Positions 36,772 through 48,784 of a stretch of 64,000 bases of DNA are shown here, in pieces. Made by a program: the position numbers and the translations under genes. The DNA comes from Verpa conica (Eukaryota > Ascomycota > Pezizomycetes > Pezizales > Morchellaceae). A model generated the notes under the pieces. The model saw nothing but the letters and a program-made list of their open reading frames with translations. It did no database searches and was not told the origin of the DNA. Numbering within the stretch: the stretch's first letter is position 1; each line of letters starts with the position of its first letter. The DNA is taken from positions 310,001-374,000 of the forward strand of contig JAUFSD010000001.1 of NCBI GenBank assembly GCA_033030425.1, written 5' to 3'.

Positions 36772-37631
36772 CTAACCTGTGATCGAAAACCGAGCCACCA
36801 TTTCATATGCTTCCATCACATTCGCATCCAACCTTGCCCCATTCTCAAGAAAGAATTTTACCATCTCAACATCCCCCATATTGGCAGAAATCTGTAGTGC
36901 TGTCCATCCGTCGGACCTCTTCATAGAGAGGTCGATACCTTTACCAACTAATAGCTTTGCAATCTCTCTAAACCCTTTCGTAATTGCAACAATGAGCAGA
37001 TTTTCCTGTCCTTGCCTCGAGTCCACAGGAGCCCCATATTCTAGCAATAGCCTCACACAACCCCCCTGCCCTTCATCAACAGCATAGCCTAGCATTGTTA
37101 GGGAATGACCACCGCTGTTATCAATAGGAGCACCCCCCTCCAAGAAGAGCTTCACGACATCTTCCATTCCACAGTGAATAGCCCAATAAAATGGCGTGCG
37201 GAGTTCCTCGGAGCAGTTTATAGAGGCCCCATTATCGAGCAAAAATCTAACAGCAGCTTCATTTTCCCACAAAAGGGCCCAGCACAGCGTTGTATCTCCC
37301 CGCAAATCTTTCGCATTGACATCGCCACCATAATCGATCAGCAGCTTTGCGATTCTAAAAAGACCTTTATAGTACGTAGGTAGAGTAAGCAAATGCCACT
37401 ACACTCTCTTCAGAGGAAAGGAGCCTTATTCTTCAGTAATAGCCAAAGTTCCTCCTTTACCTTTTTCGATAGCAACCATTAATTTCGGGCGCTCGGCGCC
37501 GTATTGATTTTGAGAATTCGCAACGGCACCATTTTCTAGTAGAAGCTTCACCATACGTTCATTCCCATTCTCAACAGCGTTGCTAAGCACTTTTTAACCT
37601 AAAGTAAGCATCACCAACGCTCTAATAACAA
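36772..37631 (-). pseudogene. Decayed 3' half of the ankyrin-repeat gene
   Basis: Downstream of the intact frame, ankyrin repeats continue but in broken form. After the splice-like site at 37632 the sequence would read through an in-frame TAA (37594-37596, probably from CAA) into VLSNAVENGNERMVKLLLEN. The frame then shifts near 37455-37466 (AIEK to EELWLLLKNKAPF), again near 37410-37425 (to SEESVVAFAYSTY), and again near 37366-37385. From there an open stretch of 206 codons (37392-36772) continues with several further repeats such as GDTTLCWALLWENEAAVRFL. One nonsense change and three frameshifts show that this part is no longer translated as one protein with the upstream exon. Confidence 0.7.
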
Positions 37632-38963
37632 TTATAGGATATTTTTCTCACCTGAGCTAAGAATTGATGCCCACCTAATCTTATTTTTGGTGTACCCATT
37701 CTTTTTCGCATTCTCTATTACCGACATTGTTAAACGTTCATCCCCAAGGCGAATAGAATGTCCTAACACAACTTCGTAGGGGTAATTCTCATATGTGGAA
37801 GGCCCGTTTTCCAGCAATAGCCTTAAAAGACTATCCCCTCCTCTTCCACGCATAGAACTTACTAGCATTATGTAGTAGAAGCTAGAATATTCATCAAAAT
37901 ACTCATCAAACGATCCATCCACAGAAGCCCCATACTCCAGTAACAATTTCACAATACCCTCGTCTCCGTTTCTGACGGCAACAATGATCAACTTGTCTAT
38001 GGAGCGGAGGGGGTGTGGTGATCTGTCATCATATTCAAGCTCAGAGACATCTTTCTCCATCGGAGCCCCATTCTCCAGCAAAAACCTCACCATGTCTTCG
38101 TTTGAATGCTTGACAGCGAACCGCAGCGCTGTCCATCCCATCTGCCCTCTCGCAGTGATTTCGGCACCTCTTCTGACTAGCAATTTTGCGATTCCGTTGA
38201 AACCCCGATCAACTGCGGCCGGGACCAAGTCCCACTGTCCATCTCTCGAGTCCACAGAGGCCCCGTGTTCCAGCAACAGCTCCACAATACTCTCGGATCC
38301 TGTAATGACAGCATAGCTCAACACCGTTGCAGAGTTATCAGCCATACCAATAGAAGCCCCGTTTTCTAACAAGAGCTTGACAGAAGACTCGTGGCGCTTT
38401 ATAATAGCATAGTATAATGCCCTCCATTGGCCTGGACCTCCAACTGCATTAATATCCGCGCCTTTATCGAGCAGCATCCTAATAATGTCGTCGAAGCCTC
38501 GATAAGCTGCATGGAAAAGTGGATTCCCATCCAATCCATCTATAAGAACAGGCTCATGGATAGAAATTCCGTTCTCGAGCAATAGCTTTATAATAGCTCT
38601 GTTCCCGGTGTTGAAAGCAGCACCTATCGGGCAGTTGCGATAGATGTCTTGGTAGTTGATATTGGCGCTCTCTGGGAGTCCTGTAAGAAGTAGTTTGACT
38701 ATACATTCTTTTTCGCTCCTGATGGCCCAGATGAGAAGTTTGTCTTTTTCGTGGTTGATGATTGAGCGGAGATATGGTAAGAGGTGGAAGTGGAGTACAC
38801 TGTTTGATCTGATGAGGGAGCTAACATCCTTCAATCGGAGTTGCTCGGCAATGGTGAGGAGGATCTCGGAGGGGAGAGTTGGGAGTGGCATTGTGTTTGT
38901 CTGTGAAAGGGGGTTTGTTTTGTGACGACTGCGAGATGGAAGTTTGACCCGAAACTCTGCCAT
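37632..38963 (-). CDS. F-box and ankyrin-repeat protein (3' truncated)
   Basis: An open frame of 443 residues. Residues 25-63 (MPLPTLPSEILLTIAEQLRL and following) form an F-box-like motif, which in fungi links targets to SCF ubiquitin ligases. About nine ankyrin repeats follow, for example GNPLFHAAYRGFDDIIRMLL, TVLSYAVITGSESIVELLL and TALRFAVKHSNEDMVRFLL. The likely start is the second Met at 38891, directly before the F-box and in good context (ACAATGCC). The first Met at 38963 adds 24 residues. The frame ends SSGEKNIL at what looks like an old donor site (GTGAGA), and the repeats that should follow are broken downstream. The protein is therefore a shortened version of a longer ancestor. Substrate and partners are unknown. 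Confidence 0.8.
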   Translation of the reverse strand: MAEFRVKLPSRSRHKTNPLSQTNTMPLPTLPSEILLTIAEQLRLKDVSSLIRSNSVLHFHLLPYLRSIINHEKDKLLIWAIRSEKECIVKLLLTGLPESANINYQDIYRNCPIGAAFNTGNRAIIKLLLENGISIHEPVLIDGLDGNPLFHAAYRGFDDIIRMLLDKGADINAVGGPGQWRALYYAIIKRHESSVKLLLENGASIGMADNSATVLSYAVITGSESIVELLLEHGASVDSRDGQWDLVPAAVDRGFNGIAKLLVRRGAEITARGQMGWTALRFAVKHSNEDMVRFLLENGAPMEKDVSELEYDDRSPHPLRSIDKLIIVAVRNGDEGIVKLLLEYGASVDGSFDEYFDEYSSFYYIMLVSSMRGRGGDSLLRLLLENGPSTYENYPYEVVLGHSIRLGDERLTMSVIENAKKNGYTKNKIRWASILSSGEKNIL

Positions 38964-39898
38964 GGGGAGTTAAATTAGCTATGAGTGCATATCGACTGGA
39001 ATTGATATATGTCCCTACATTCGAGAAAGCACGTATAAAGCGTCTTAAGGCAGAAGCCCGAGGAAAGTAAGATTTATAGGCTATTCGTTCGTGATTTCGC
39101 TAGTGCACCCAGAACCTGTTTATCTCGTGGGCTTGCAGAGCTGTCGAGAATGACAAACGCGTGAGATTGTCGAGTGTGTGCTAAACTATCCAATATTCAG
39201 GGCGGTTGGTTACAAGGGTTCCCCGCTTATAAGAGACATATATTTCAGTCATTAAGAGGCTCTGCGCCTAATTTGCAAAAACAATGAGTCAAGAAAAGGA
39301 GTCAAACTCATTCCATGGTATAATCAGACCTGAATTGAGACATCAAAGTCTTCAAAAGAATTATCATCCAGTAGGAGCAACTTGCTAGCTCTGTCTTGAT
39401 CGTGCGGGGGGGCTATGAGACTTGGTGCAGGGTTCCCACGGCAAACCCCGCCGCAGATCGACAACGCAGCGATCTTTGCCAGCATGGCTGCGGATCAAAA
39501 AGGCCATCGTGCAGTCTCGAACCTAATGCACGTACCAATTGTAGATATAGTGGTGGAGGGTTAACTTTTGAGATTTATGATAACTCGATTAACCCTAGCC
39601 CTGTTTTCGAGTTTATAACTCAACTCGCTATTATAGATAAATGCCCCTTCGAGTCCTAAAGAATTACATTTAGTAGAGCGAACGGTATGAGGATAGATGA
39701 TACTGGCCTCCGCTGAATTTTAGAAGGCTAAAATACCTCCGTACATATCTAATATCGTTTAAATTAAAATGTCTTTCAAAAGTTCTTACAAACTTTAACA
39801 CTCCGAGCAGTTTAAAAACTGAAGAACAAAATATATATACAAGATTTAGAGTACTAAAAAAAACCCGGGGCAAAGTAAAATAGTATCACCAGTGTTAT

Positions 39899-39961
39899 AT
39901 ACGCGAGTCACGGTTGCATGTACTTATGATAAATTCATTCATTCATTCATACGCGAGTCAC
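39899..39961 (+). mobile_element. Tail-only retro-insertion (37 bp) with 13-bp target duplication
   Basis: ATACGCGAGTCAC at 39899-39911 is repeated exactly at 39949-39961. The 37 bp between contain GCATGTACTTATGATAA and end in (ATTC)n, matching the 3' ends of the other copies. It is a severely 5'-truncated insertion. Confidence 0.7.
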
Positions 39962-40389
39962 CAATACTATATGCGAGTGATTATCCATGTTTGGAAAACT
40001 TTACCCCCGACACAAAGGTCCAAAAAACTTGAGCTTCTGAGAAATTTTATAAGCTTTCTATAATAGCACCTCTTAAATTTATTATCCTATCAGTTACCTC
40101 ATCTCACATCTGCCACGTACTGCCATATCTTAAAGGGGAACCCTGATTATACTACACACTGAAGCCAATCCTAGAAGGAGATAATATTAATTTATGTGTT
40201 TACTTTCTCCGCCGTGCTACACTACTAATTACCCCCTACTAGACTTATCCAGATTATCCATGCCACTGATATCTCTTGAGCTGCCTAGAAAGCCAACCGA
40301 CAACAAAAAACCTCCCAACAGTTCTAGACCAGTTTACCCGTGTCGTCTAATAAAATATTAGCTCAAAGAAATAATTTCACAATATAAAT

Positions 40390-40507
40390 AAGAAATTTCA
40401 CCTTGTGTTTCCTTTTGTTTTATATTTGATAAGTGCAGTGTGCAGTGCGAATACCTTAGCCTTCATGTATTTATGAATTATCATCATCATCATCAAGAAA
40501 TTTCACC
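40390..40507 (+). mobile_element. 5'-truncated SINE-like copy with 13-bp target duplication
   Basis: AAGAAATTTCACC at 40390-40402 is repeated at 40495-40507. The 92 bp between share the 3' part of the 18804-19016 element (AGTGCGAATACCTTAGCC, then TTCATGTATTTATGAA) and end in (ATC)n. It lies in the opposite orientation to that copy and lacks its 5' half. Confidence 0.75.
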
Positions 40508-40810
40508 AAGAATCACTCGCAGTCGCGCCAAGACATACAAAAATAGTATATATCTTTTTTCCTTAGTTCTATTCTTTTCTTTGGTTATTTTTATATTTAT
40601 AACCTACATTAGTACAAATATCTGATACAAAAGAGCCGAGCCATATATATTAAAATATTTTAAATAGTGAATGCATCCAAGTACCACAGCCAATAAACAT
40701 TATATACGCTAAGCTACATAGCTAGAACCTCGGCCTCGGCAAACCATCAACACGATCGTAGGTCCATCGAATGCAGCCCTAGAGGGCATCAGGACAATGC
40801 AGTGCGACAC

Positions 40811-40880
40811 GTAACATGGGGATCGATACCAATCATCGCACTTAGCCTCGAAAATAGAGTTTTACCACTCGGCAATCTTA
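40811..40880 (-). repeat. tRNA-like fragment, possible tRNA-derived SINE head
   Basis: On the minus strand an A-box match TGCCGAGTGG (40874-40865) is followed by GAGGCTAAGTGCGATG and a B-box-like GGTATCGATCCCC (40830-40818). The A-box matches class II (Leu/Ser) tRNAs. Stem pairing looks imperfect and the sequence continues into about 80 bp of GC-richer DNA, as a SINE body would. No target duplication is visible. Confidence 0.35.
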
Positions 40881-43800
40881 AATCTTTGCTTTTTTACAAG
40901 CGAACCTTATGACGTAGGAGTATAGTATCCCCCCCCTACCAGTGCAGCAACGAATAATCCCCGGGAAAGTAGATATTTAGTAGCTATGATCAATTATCCC
41001 TCTTGGTTGTGAGGGAAATTTGGTAATCGGAAGTAAACTCCGAGGGGATCACGTGACCGTTTCAATCGACAACTATTCTTCATGTTGACGTTCAAGATGT
41101 CCCTGTAATGGTATTATACAGGAGTTTTTTCTACAGTTACTAGTACCTCTAGTCGTGCTGCCCCTCTGACATAAGGCTTACTTGCACATAACCTACAGGT
41201 GTTTGATGAGGCAATTTCACTGAGGTATCATGGTACTACACCCTTTGCGATTCATTAGCTACTTCAAGAATGGGTTAAGGGTCAAACTCTGTATAACTAA
41301 ACGTACTCTAAGTTACTAGTTGCACGTGTACGGTATCTCTCACGACTCAGGGCAAGAATATTACATCATAATGAGAAGAGTATGAAGGGGACTACCATCT
41401 GTTAAGTAATTTTGGACGATTACAGGTGTGATGAATCGATAGGCCTTTCTGATTCTAGAGTACACAAAGTAAGTCTCGAAACCCCCCATGTAGATTAACC
41501 ATTATCTATTAGGTTTTTTTCATAATAGCTGATACTAAGTTAGGGTTGATACCGACAGTCTTCTTAGTGCCAATAAGGTAGTAGACCGCTAGAATCTCAT
41601 TAGTAGCAGCTAGTGCTTGAGACTACTGTAGTGATATCATATAAGAGTATATTCTAGTCCTATAGTACTAAATGTAACTAGAATATAACTACTTTTCAAA
41701 TTTGCAGACTAAAGTATCTCAAAGTACATTATGAAGATACATTCTTATAGCTAGAAATAAATTTCCGCTTATATTGCGTCTAAGAAAGGTACAACCTTGT
41801 TGTAATCGCGCTTACGCGCTTGTTTGATATTTGAAACCCTAAAAGTGCGGTATGTGGCTAACTGGTGCGCTAGATATTACACTCAGGGCATTACTAATTA
41901 TCTACTCAGAAGGCTGAGAGAAATAAGGCTCAAAACCGAGCTCGAGTGCCTGGCACCCATTTAATTACAAATCCAACTATGCATCTACTTTACTAGATGA
42001 CATTTACTCCTGCAGAGACTGAGGAAAATTCCAGCTGTGTTCATTGTTTCGGTATGAGCCTCCAGCCTTGGAGGATATCTATGACTAACACTTGTAAACC
42101 CCGCGACTGAAGTATGAGGTGCTCCCCCCCCCCCCTGAGCGTACTGTTCGCACTATTGATGACGTAGATGCTTGCGAGTGCCACATACGTAATTTCAGTC
42201 AGACTCTTTTTGCTATTGTTGTATATCTAACCGCCTCAAAACTACTACGCACACAAATCTTACGAGAAAGAGAAAAGAAAAAGAAAAATTAACTTCACTG
42301 AGTCTAGGGGTTACAATCACAAGCAAGAAGGACATAAACACCAATTTCTAATACCACCCTGCAGAACGTACAGCCCCCCTCTCCAATCCTTGATAAAACG
42401 CGTAGTTACACAACGTACCACAAAAAAGAAACCTAAAGTGCAGTTCAATAACTACATCCAAGTGAATTTTTCGGCGCAGCACGAAAACTCCTCTAACTCC
42501 TTTTAGACATGGGTGGCATTCTTACAGTTACATTTACGAACTTGGAAAGTAGCGAATATGTAATCCCTGGTACGTGCATGGTGTGGTTCTATAGAAGCAC
42601 ACATTGATAAAAACAAAATTCCCCACGCAACCACCAGCAGGGACGCAGGAGAAGAAAGGGTGAGAACTCTGCGGCTGACAGTACTCCGTGATCTTATTTC
42701 CCTCTTTGGTCTTTTTTTTTTATTTTTTGTGCACGATAAGCCCCCATAGAAAACTTGCAGCCATACTCATCTTATGTCAAGTGTCTCCGTATTAGGAGCA
42801 TGGCGGAACTCCACGTCTTACCTAGGCCTCCTTCAGAGTTTTTTCCCCCCAAACAGACTAGAATTATTCCCTAGATATGAGTGCAGTTTATTATTGACCT
42901 CTCCTAAAATCCCAGGGTTTGGTTGGAGGTAAGATCTATCTCGAACCGACAAAACGCACGCTTAGCTAGGCAAACGTTCATTATTTCCAGCACCAAACTC
43001 GTGTCAGTATTATATGGGTAGCGCTACAACACTACGAACACTTCAACTTGTAGAATGAGTATTTGAATTTGTGCCTTGGAGGCCTTCTTCGTTATCATTC
43101 TAGTCATTATTTCAGGGGGGAAAAAAAACATAAATACATGAATAGTAAATGCCTTAGTACGTATATGCGTATACTTACCGACCAGGAAACCAGTCAGACA
43201 ACTCATAAGATCATGTACAGTACTATGTATCCCCCTTTAACAATACCATCTACGCATCTCCAAGGCTACCTCGACGAACTCATACACTCAGTCATTAGAA
43301 CTACTCGAAGACTCCAGCTAGCGCCTTCTACCTATTCAAGAAGCTGGGGGGGGTCCAGGGGGATGAGGAGAGGGAAAAAAAAACCATCAGCACAATCAAG
43401 TCATACAGTATCAGGCAAGTTTCACCTATACGTACAGCTAGTAACACCCGTGCGGCTGACTAGTTATGTAGCGTAATAATAGCAGGGGGGGATAAGAAAG
43501 AGAAAGAAGAAGAAAAAAAAAATATTTCTTGTCTATGTAGAGATACTCAGTTGATTAATAAATACAGACCACAAGACGCGCGTATCAGAAGACTGATCAA
43601 ATGACCCTGACGTCCAGTACCGGGTTTGTCTTATAGAAGAGACCAAGCCACCCACCTTATAGTCTACAGAGCCTCATGAATGAAATTTTAAAAAAAAAAC
43701 CCATCTTATCAATGATAAATAATAGAGTAAGCAATATATTAATATTCCCTCCCGATGTAACGCCACCAAGAAAAAAAAACGCCATAATTATAAAGCCCCG

Positions 43801-44851
43801 CCACCGCCGGTGTCGATCCTATAACTCTCTCACGTACTATCACTCGGAGTGTCTTGCCAAGACGCCCGGTTAAATACGCCCCAGTACGGTATGTAGAGTA
43901 AATAGAATTTCGATTTGGACTACTATCGCCTAAGCCTACTCAGTCTCGTTCCTTTTTTAGGACAGTGACTCTGTAGTGCTTTTGGACCTATCACTGGGGT
44001 CGAGGATCTGTTGAAAGCACCCACATGCCCATCAGAAGAGTTCATGACCTCACTGGAGATGGCCCGACTTAGCCGATTTGGTATCACGAGCACACAAAAA
44101 AAAGTAATGAACGTGAGAAGATGCGCACCGGTAACTTTCATTGAAGAGCCTCAAAAATGTGCCCTGGGCTAATTACATAAACATATATTTCAAACCATCA
44201 AGAACGCACTAGAAATAGATAGAAAATATACGAAATAACCAGAAGGAAAGAATTTGGTTCATGCGTCTATTTATGAAATTCATAGAAAAAAAAAAGGAAA
44301 CCCAACTCGGTGAAACTAAACTGAAACAAGCATGGTATAGGTAACTGTCAAAGAGAAAAAAGAAACCCCAAAGAAAATCAAAAAGTATAAACCTCACAAT
44401 AGAAACTTGAAATCTAAAAAAAGAACAGAAAATCCCCGTCACTGAAGCATCCCCATTAAACACCAAAACAGCCCCCGAGATGAAAGAAGAAGCCACGACT
44501 TAAGACAAAAGAAAAAAATACTCCAGATCTGTGATGCGAACCACGAACTAGGCAACAATATAAGGCTGGATGACAGTATGCGATTCTACTGTAGCGCCTT
44601 GGTATGAGTCATCGAACATCCCGCCCGGAGCGAGTTTATTCGTGACTCGAACTGCGTCGTAATTGGTAGATCTGCATCGAAGATAGATCTGGTCAATGCA
44701 AGGGGTGATTTTTGGGAATCGTGCTCCTCTGCTGAATCCTGGCGAGGCTGATTGGTGTTGCGTGTGATGTGATTGACTCGAATTATTCCCTCTCCCAAAC
44801 TTCCATCCTTTCTCACTTTTCAACTCTCAACCCTAGCAACCGATACATACC

Positions 44852-45586
44852 TTATGAAAGGTATGTAATATGTCGTACCCTATTCGTAGGAACCCTGTAA
44901 ATTACAGGCTCTGGGCTAGAACGACACTCCCTAGATCTATGACCAGAGTGTCCACAGTTGGAGCACTTGTGGCTTCTAGAGTCAGAGTGACTGCGGTGAT
45001 GGCTATGGCGATGATCGTGAACAACTAGTCTGCTTTCATGAGAATTAGACCACAATCTATCCCCACTAGATCTAGGTGTGTTTCCAAGAGATCTAGTCTG
45101 GTGATATTCCTCTGAGATCCGACGACGGGCATCCTCCTCTCTGTGAATGAGCTCTCGGGACCGACGCTCTGAGTAAATCTCCTCCCTTACACGTCTGGCC
45201 TCTTCTCTGCCCCGATCACGCTCTGCCTGGAGGCGGAGGTTTTGCTCCTCCTCGAGACGGGTCTGCAGAGTTGTAATCTCGTTCTGAGCAGCGTTCTCGG
45301 CGACAATGCGGTTTGCAATCTCGGCAGCAGTAGCCTCAATGCTGTAAGATGGATTAGGGGCAGGAGGTGCTGGTGCTGGTGCTGCTGGAATAAAAGTAGG
45401 GACATAGCAGACTTCTGGGGCCTTGGGTTGCTCAGGAGGTAGGACAATGTGGACCTTGGTAGAAGTTGAGGGAATAGAGTAACGACGGCGGCTGCGATCC
45501 TCAGCGATACGACGACCCTCCCGGGCTGGCATCGGATTGCCTTCGTCGTCGAGCCAGGACTCGTAGAGAGTAAAGCACATGGGCAT
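44852..45586 (-). CDS. Coiled-coil CCHC zinc-knuckle protein
   Basis: An open frame of 244 residues. It starts MPMCFTLYESWLDDEGNPMP, followed by a basic patch (EDRSRRRYS), a Pro/Ala linker (67-79) and a long charged helix (about 85-160, with EITTLQTRLEEEQNLRLQAE) that should form a coiled coil. A His/Ser/Arg-rich stretch and a CCHC zinc knuckle follow: Cys208, Cys211, His216, Cys221 in KCSNCGHSGHRSREC. Zinc knuckles bind single-stranded RNA or DNA. The protein lacks protease or polymerase neighbours, so I do not take it for a retroelement Gag. An alternative model splices 44878-44824 (GTACGA...GAGAG) and adds 91 residues from 44823-44548, giving 327 residues; that exon (GWKFGRGN and later DAVRVTNKLAPGGMF) looks coding. 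A TATA box lies upstream. Confidence 0.75.
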   Translation of the reverse strand: MPMCFTLYESWLDDEGNPMPAREGRRIAEDRSRRRYSIPSTSTKVHIVLPPEQPKAPEVCYVPTFIPAAPAPAPPAPNPSYSIEATAAEIANRIVAENAAQNEITTLQTRLEEEQNLRLQAERDRGREEARRVREEIYSERRSRELIHREEDARRRISEEYHQTRSLGNTPRSSGDRLWSNSHESRLVVHDHRHSHHRSHSDSRSHKCSNCGHSGHRSRECRSSPEPVIYRVPTNRVRHITYLS

Positions 45587-45674
45587 TGTGAGAGAGATTG
45601 ATGGCTGATGTGAACCTATAGAATGGAATGATATGGAGCGAACTGGTGAAGAAGACAGGAAGGAGACCCCGAGG

Positions 45675-45688
45675 CCTTATATACTGTC
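45675..45688 (-). promoter_or_regulatory. TATA box of the zinc-knuckle gene
   Basis: The minus strand reads CAGTATATAAGGCC about 90-100 bp upstream of the start codon at 45586. Confidence 0.45.
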
Positions 45689-48600
45689 AAATGGGATGCT
45701 GGCTTTATCAGAAGTCGTGTGATAAGCAGTAAGCCGAGTCGAGTACCGGGCGAGTGATGGTCTTGTGATTCTGGTTTAGAGTCAGAGATGTAGAAGAGGA
45801 AGAAGGCTGTGAATATATATATTGAACTTCAGCTGTGGATGTCGATAGCGAAAAGACCAAGATACCCGCCGTAAGAGCCGGACTTTATAGAAACGCAGAC
45901 CCTAGTTTTCAAAACTGCAGGTGCGAAGTGATGTAGATACATGTATGCAGCTATTCCGTACCGTTGGAATTGACGCGCCACACAGTCTTCTTGGGTCGCG
46001 GGGGCTGTGGTGGTGTCGCGCCGTGCCACACTCCGATATCATGCATGTTGCTAACCGCTAGGTACCACATGTAGTTTCAGCGAAACAACCTATAGTCCAA
46101 CCTATCAGTAGAAGGAGCGCAATACCAAACCCATAAGGAGAAACCTCTCGAACGAGAAGGCTTTCCTGTTATCACGTCCTTTTTTTTTGTTTGTCTTTCC
46201 GACACCGGGCCACTGAAACACAGAAAATGCTAAAGTCTGGGGACGACGCGTGAAGGGGTAGGTCGCGTGGATTAGGGGATTTTGAGTCATTCTACTACTG
46301 ACTCGCGTGCTTGGGTATCCTGTTTAAGAAATACATGATTCGAACACCTGCCGGTATTGGTGGATATATCCGTTCAGGGCCATCTTTGTATACTCTCTAG
46401 CTACTATGGTACCTTTACAATCTCTTGGGATGAGTGATGAGATCCAGATGCATGCAAGCGAATACAGAGATGTCCAGTCAAAGACCCAGGTTTCCCCAGA
46501 ATATGCCATGCAGGCCCAGTGCATAGGACGGCGGGATGTGAGGCAGGAGCCATAGGTTCGCTTGTGAGGGTGTTGAGCACCTCCACTGGCCAGGGGGCTG
46601 GCGGACTACAGGCAGGGGCAGGGGCAGTGAGGGTCTTACTCGTTGCCGGGCCTCGTGGACGAACGTGCAGAGAAGGGGAGGCTCAGTCGTGTAACAACCT
46701 CAAAGCTTGTCAATGACGATTTGATTTGCCCACAGCCCCGTAATACAAGATAACTGGCGATAACGAGTCAAGAAAACTCTACCGTGCAGACAGCGGGGCT
46801 GTATCGCATCTATCAAAAGTTTAATTTGACGTGGTGGGTAGACGCTGCGGTATGATGGGTAGACACTGCAGTATGACGCGAAACCCTGGTAAACGCAAAA
46901 GTCCGGCGGCCCTTCCTTGGTTTGCATCATTTGGCGATCAAAAGCACAGAAGAAAGAGTTTTCATTTCATCAATATTATCACAGTACTCATGCTCAGCCT
47001 ATGCACTTACGTGTGCCATCCATCCACCGGTCCCTCGGCGTCCGAGGGAATATTTGAAATTCTCAGCTTGATATCACCGTACGTCTCGAGTGCGGAAATC
47101 GGGCATGGAAGCGAAAACTCATGATCTTCTAGAAGCACAAGCGGCCAAGCACCACAATCACGAAAATAAGATGAAAACGCCTGCGCCTCGGATTGCCCAC
47201 ACCGTACGCCCAAATCCAAGCATAGTTCAGCCCAAAGATTACCCCGAGACCTCCGTGGCAAGATTGGTTTTTTGGAAATCCCAGATAGGCTCTTCCGAGC
47301 CAACCGCAGAACACGCATAGGCGCCGCGCGCTTAGCGCAAAAATAACACAGGGGAAATACCCGAGCTGCCACCAAAACAACTCTTTTCCAGTGTGCTTGT
47401 AGAATCGTATTACAAACTTATGTTGAGGAGCAACACAAACCGTATAGCCCCTGAGAAACAATGAAAACCCTTACTGGGAAACTAAATGCCTATATAAGGC
47501 AGGCGCAAAAATTTTATCTTAATTTATAATACCGCGCGCTGACTGCTTATGGTACACCAGAAATTACTGGGGGCTGTTGGCCCCGTACCGTATGCAAAAA
47601 TGCAAGTAATACGTCTAACCTGAGCTACATTTCCCTCCTTTCTTTTGTTTCCCTCATCAATCATTTAAATTTGAACTGCGTGCAATTAGCAACTCAAACA
47701 AATTCGCAATGATATGAATAGAAAGCGCACGAAACAAAACCCAAAATCTTATTTAATATTTCAAGAAGTTCACACACCCTCAAAAAGAACTTTTAGCCCT
47801 AGGCTTGTTGAAGCACTCATGCATGCGGGGGGGGTTGCATACTGCGAACCCCCATGCCGATTGAATATACACCTAAATACGCACTACACATTAAGGGGGT
47901 TCTATAAATCTTATCACCTAGCGCCGGTGTCGAGTCTGTTTGATATAACTACATACATAATATACGAAATCCTGTGGGTAGATATCATAGCAGCTAAAGC
48001 GCAAGTTTCACCGCCCGAGCCCATATCTTACATATGAGCGTCCTAAGCACCTTAGATTCCTCCAGTGAGAAGCCGTTAAGGCATTTATACGCGGAGTAGC
48101 CCTAGGTTAGCACACACACCCCTTCTCTAACTCCACTCCCCCCCATGCGCTTTAGTCTTTTGTGTAGCGGCAATCAGAGCCTTTGGCGCCTCTCGATCTA
48201 CGAGAGATATCATGGTATTGAAACAGGCGCAAAGATCAAATTCACTTTGAGTATGACACCAACCAATTGTCCATGAGTATCAAACCATAGCTTTTTTTAC
48301 ACAACACCCTGACGGAAATAGCTAGCGCTCATCTTTAGTAACCCCCAACCCCACATTCCCCACTAGTGCTAGAAGTAGCCCTACAAGTTATACAGTGTGT
48401 GTGGGGGGGGGGGAGGGGACTTGCTTGGTATCATGTATACTCAAGCCCTAATTACTAAAAAAGAAAAACGGCATGTATGCACCAGCCTCCCGCGATCGCT
48501 GTAAGATCAGCCAGAAGTACATCTTTAGTATACATCTAGTCAATACCTTTATAGCTCCATTCCCCTAAGCCACACTTTTAGTATTTATTCATGTATATGT

Positions 48601-48740
48601 AATGGTGATGGCATTATCATGAGATGATTTCCTCTCTGACGTCTACTTATATAATATGTCGCACTCTAGCTATACTAACCTTGTTGTTCAGCCATAAGCT
48701 AGATCTACATGTACCATTAGCATATTATATGTAGCTTATG

Positions 48741-48784
48741 CCCTTCCCCCTCTCCCCCTCTCCCCCTCTCTCCCCCTCCCCCCA
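48741..48784. repeat. CT-rich microsatellite
   Basis: A run of CCCCCTCT-like units of uneven length. It is a strand-asymmetric simple repeat. Confidence 0.8.

Larger units (their letters stand above)
38964..44851. other. Gene-free interval with retro-insertions
   Basis: Nearly 6 kb without a supported gene. It carries the tail-only insertion 39899-39961, the SINE-like copy 40390-40507, the tRNA-like fragment 40811-40880, and poly-C/G tracts (C8 near 40930, C12 at 42124, G8 near 43346). A possible second exon of the zinc-knuckle gene lies at 44548-44823. Confidence 0.55.

Noticed and set aside
43063..43476. 137-codon plus-strand frame
   Set aside because: No domain, contains poly-A and poly-G encoded runs, and lies in repeat-rich DNA.
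46320..46420. GGTGTTCGAATCATG, a B-box-like sequence on the minus strand
   Set aside because: No A-box at tRNA spacing and no cloverleaf pairing; the similar GGTGTTCGAGTCC near 63437 fails for the same reason.
47007..47375. 122-codon minus-strand frame ending GDIKLRISNIPSDAEG, with a GTAAGT after it
   Set aside because: It recalls a domain edge, but no neighbouring exon on either side continues it; length is within chance.
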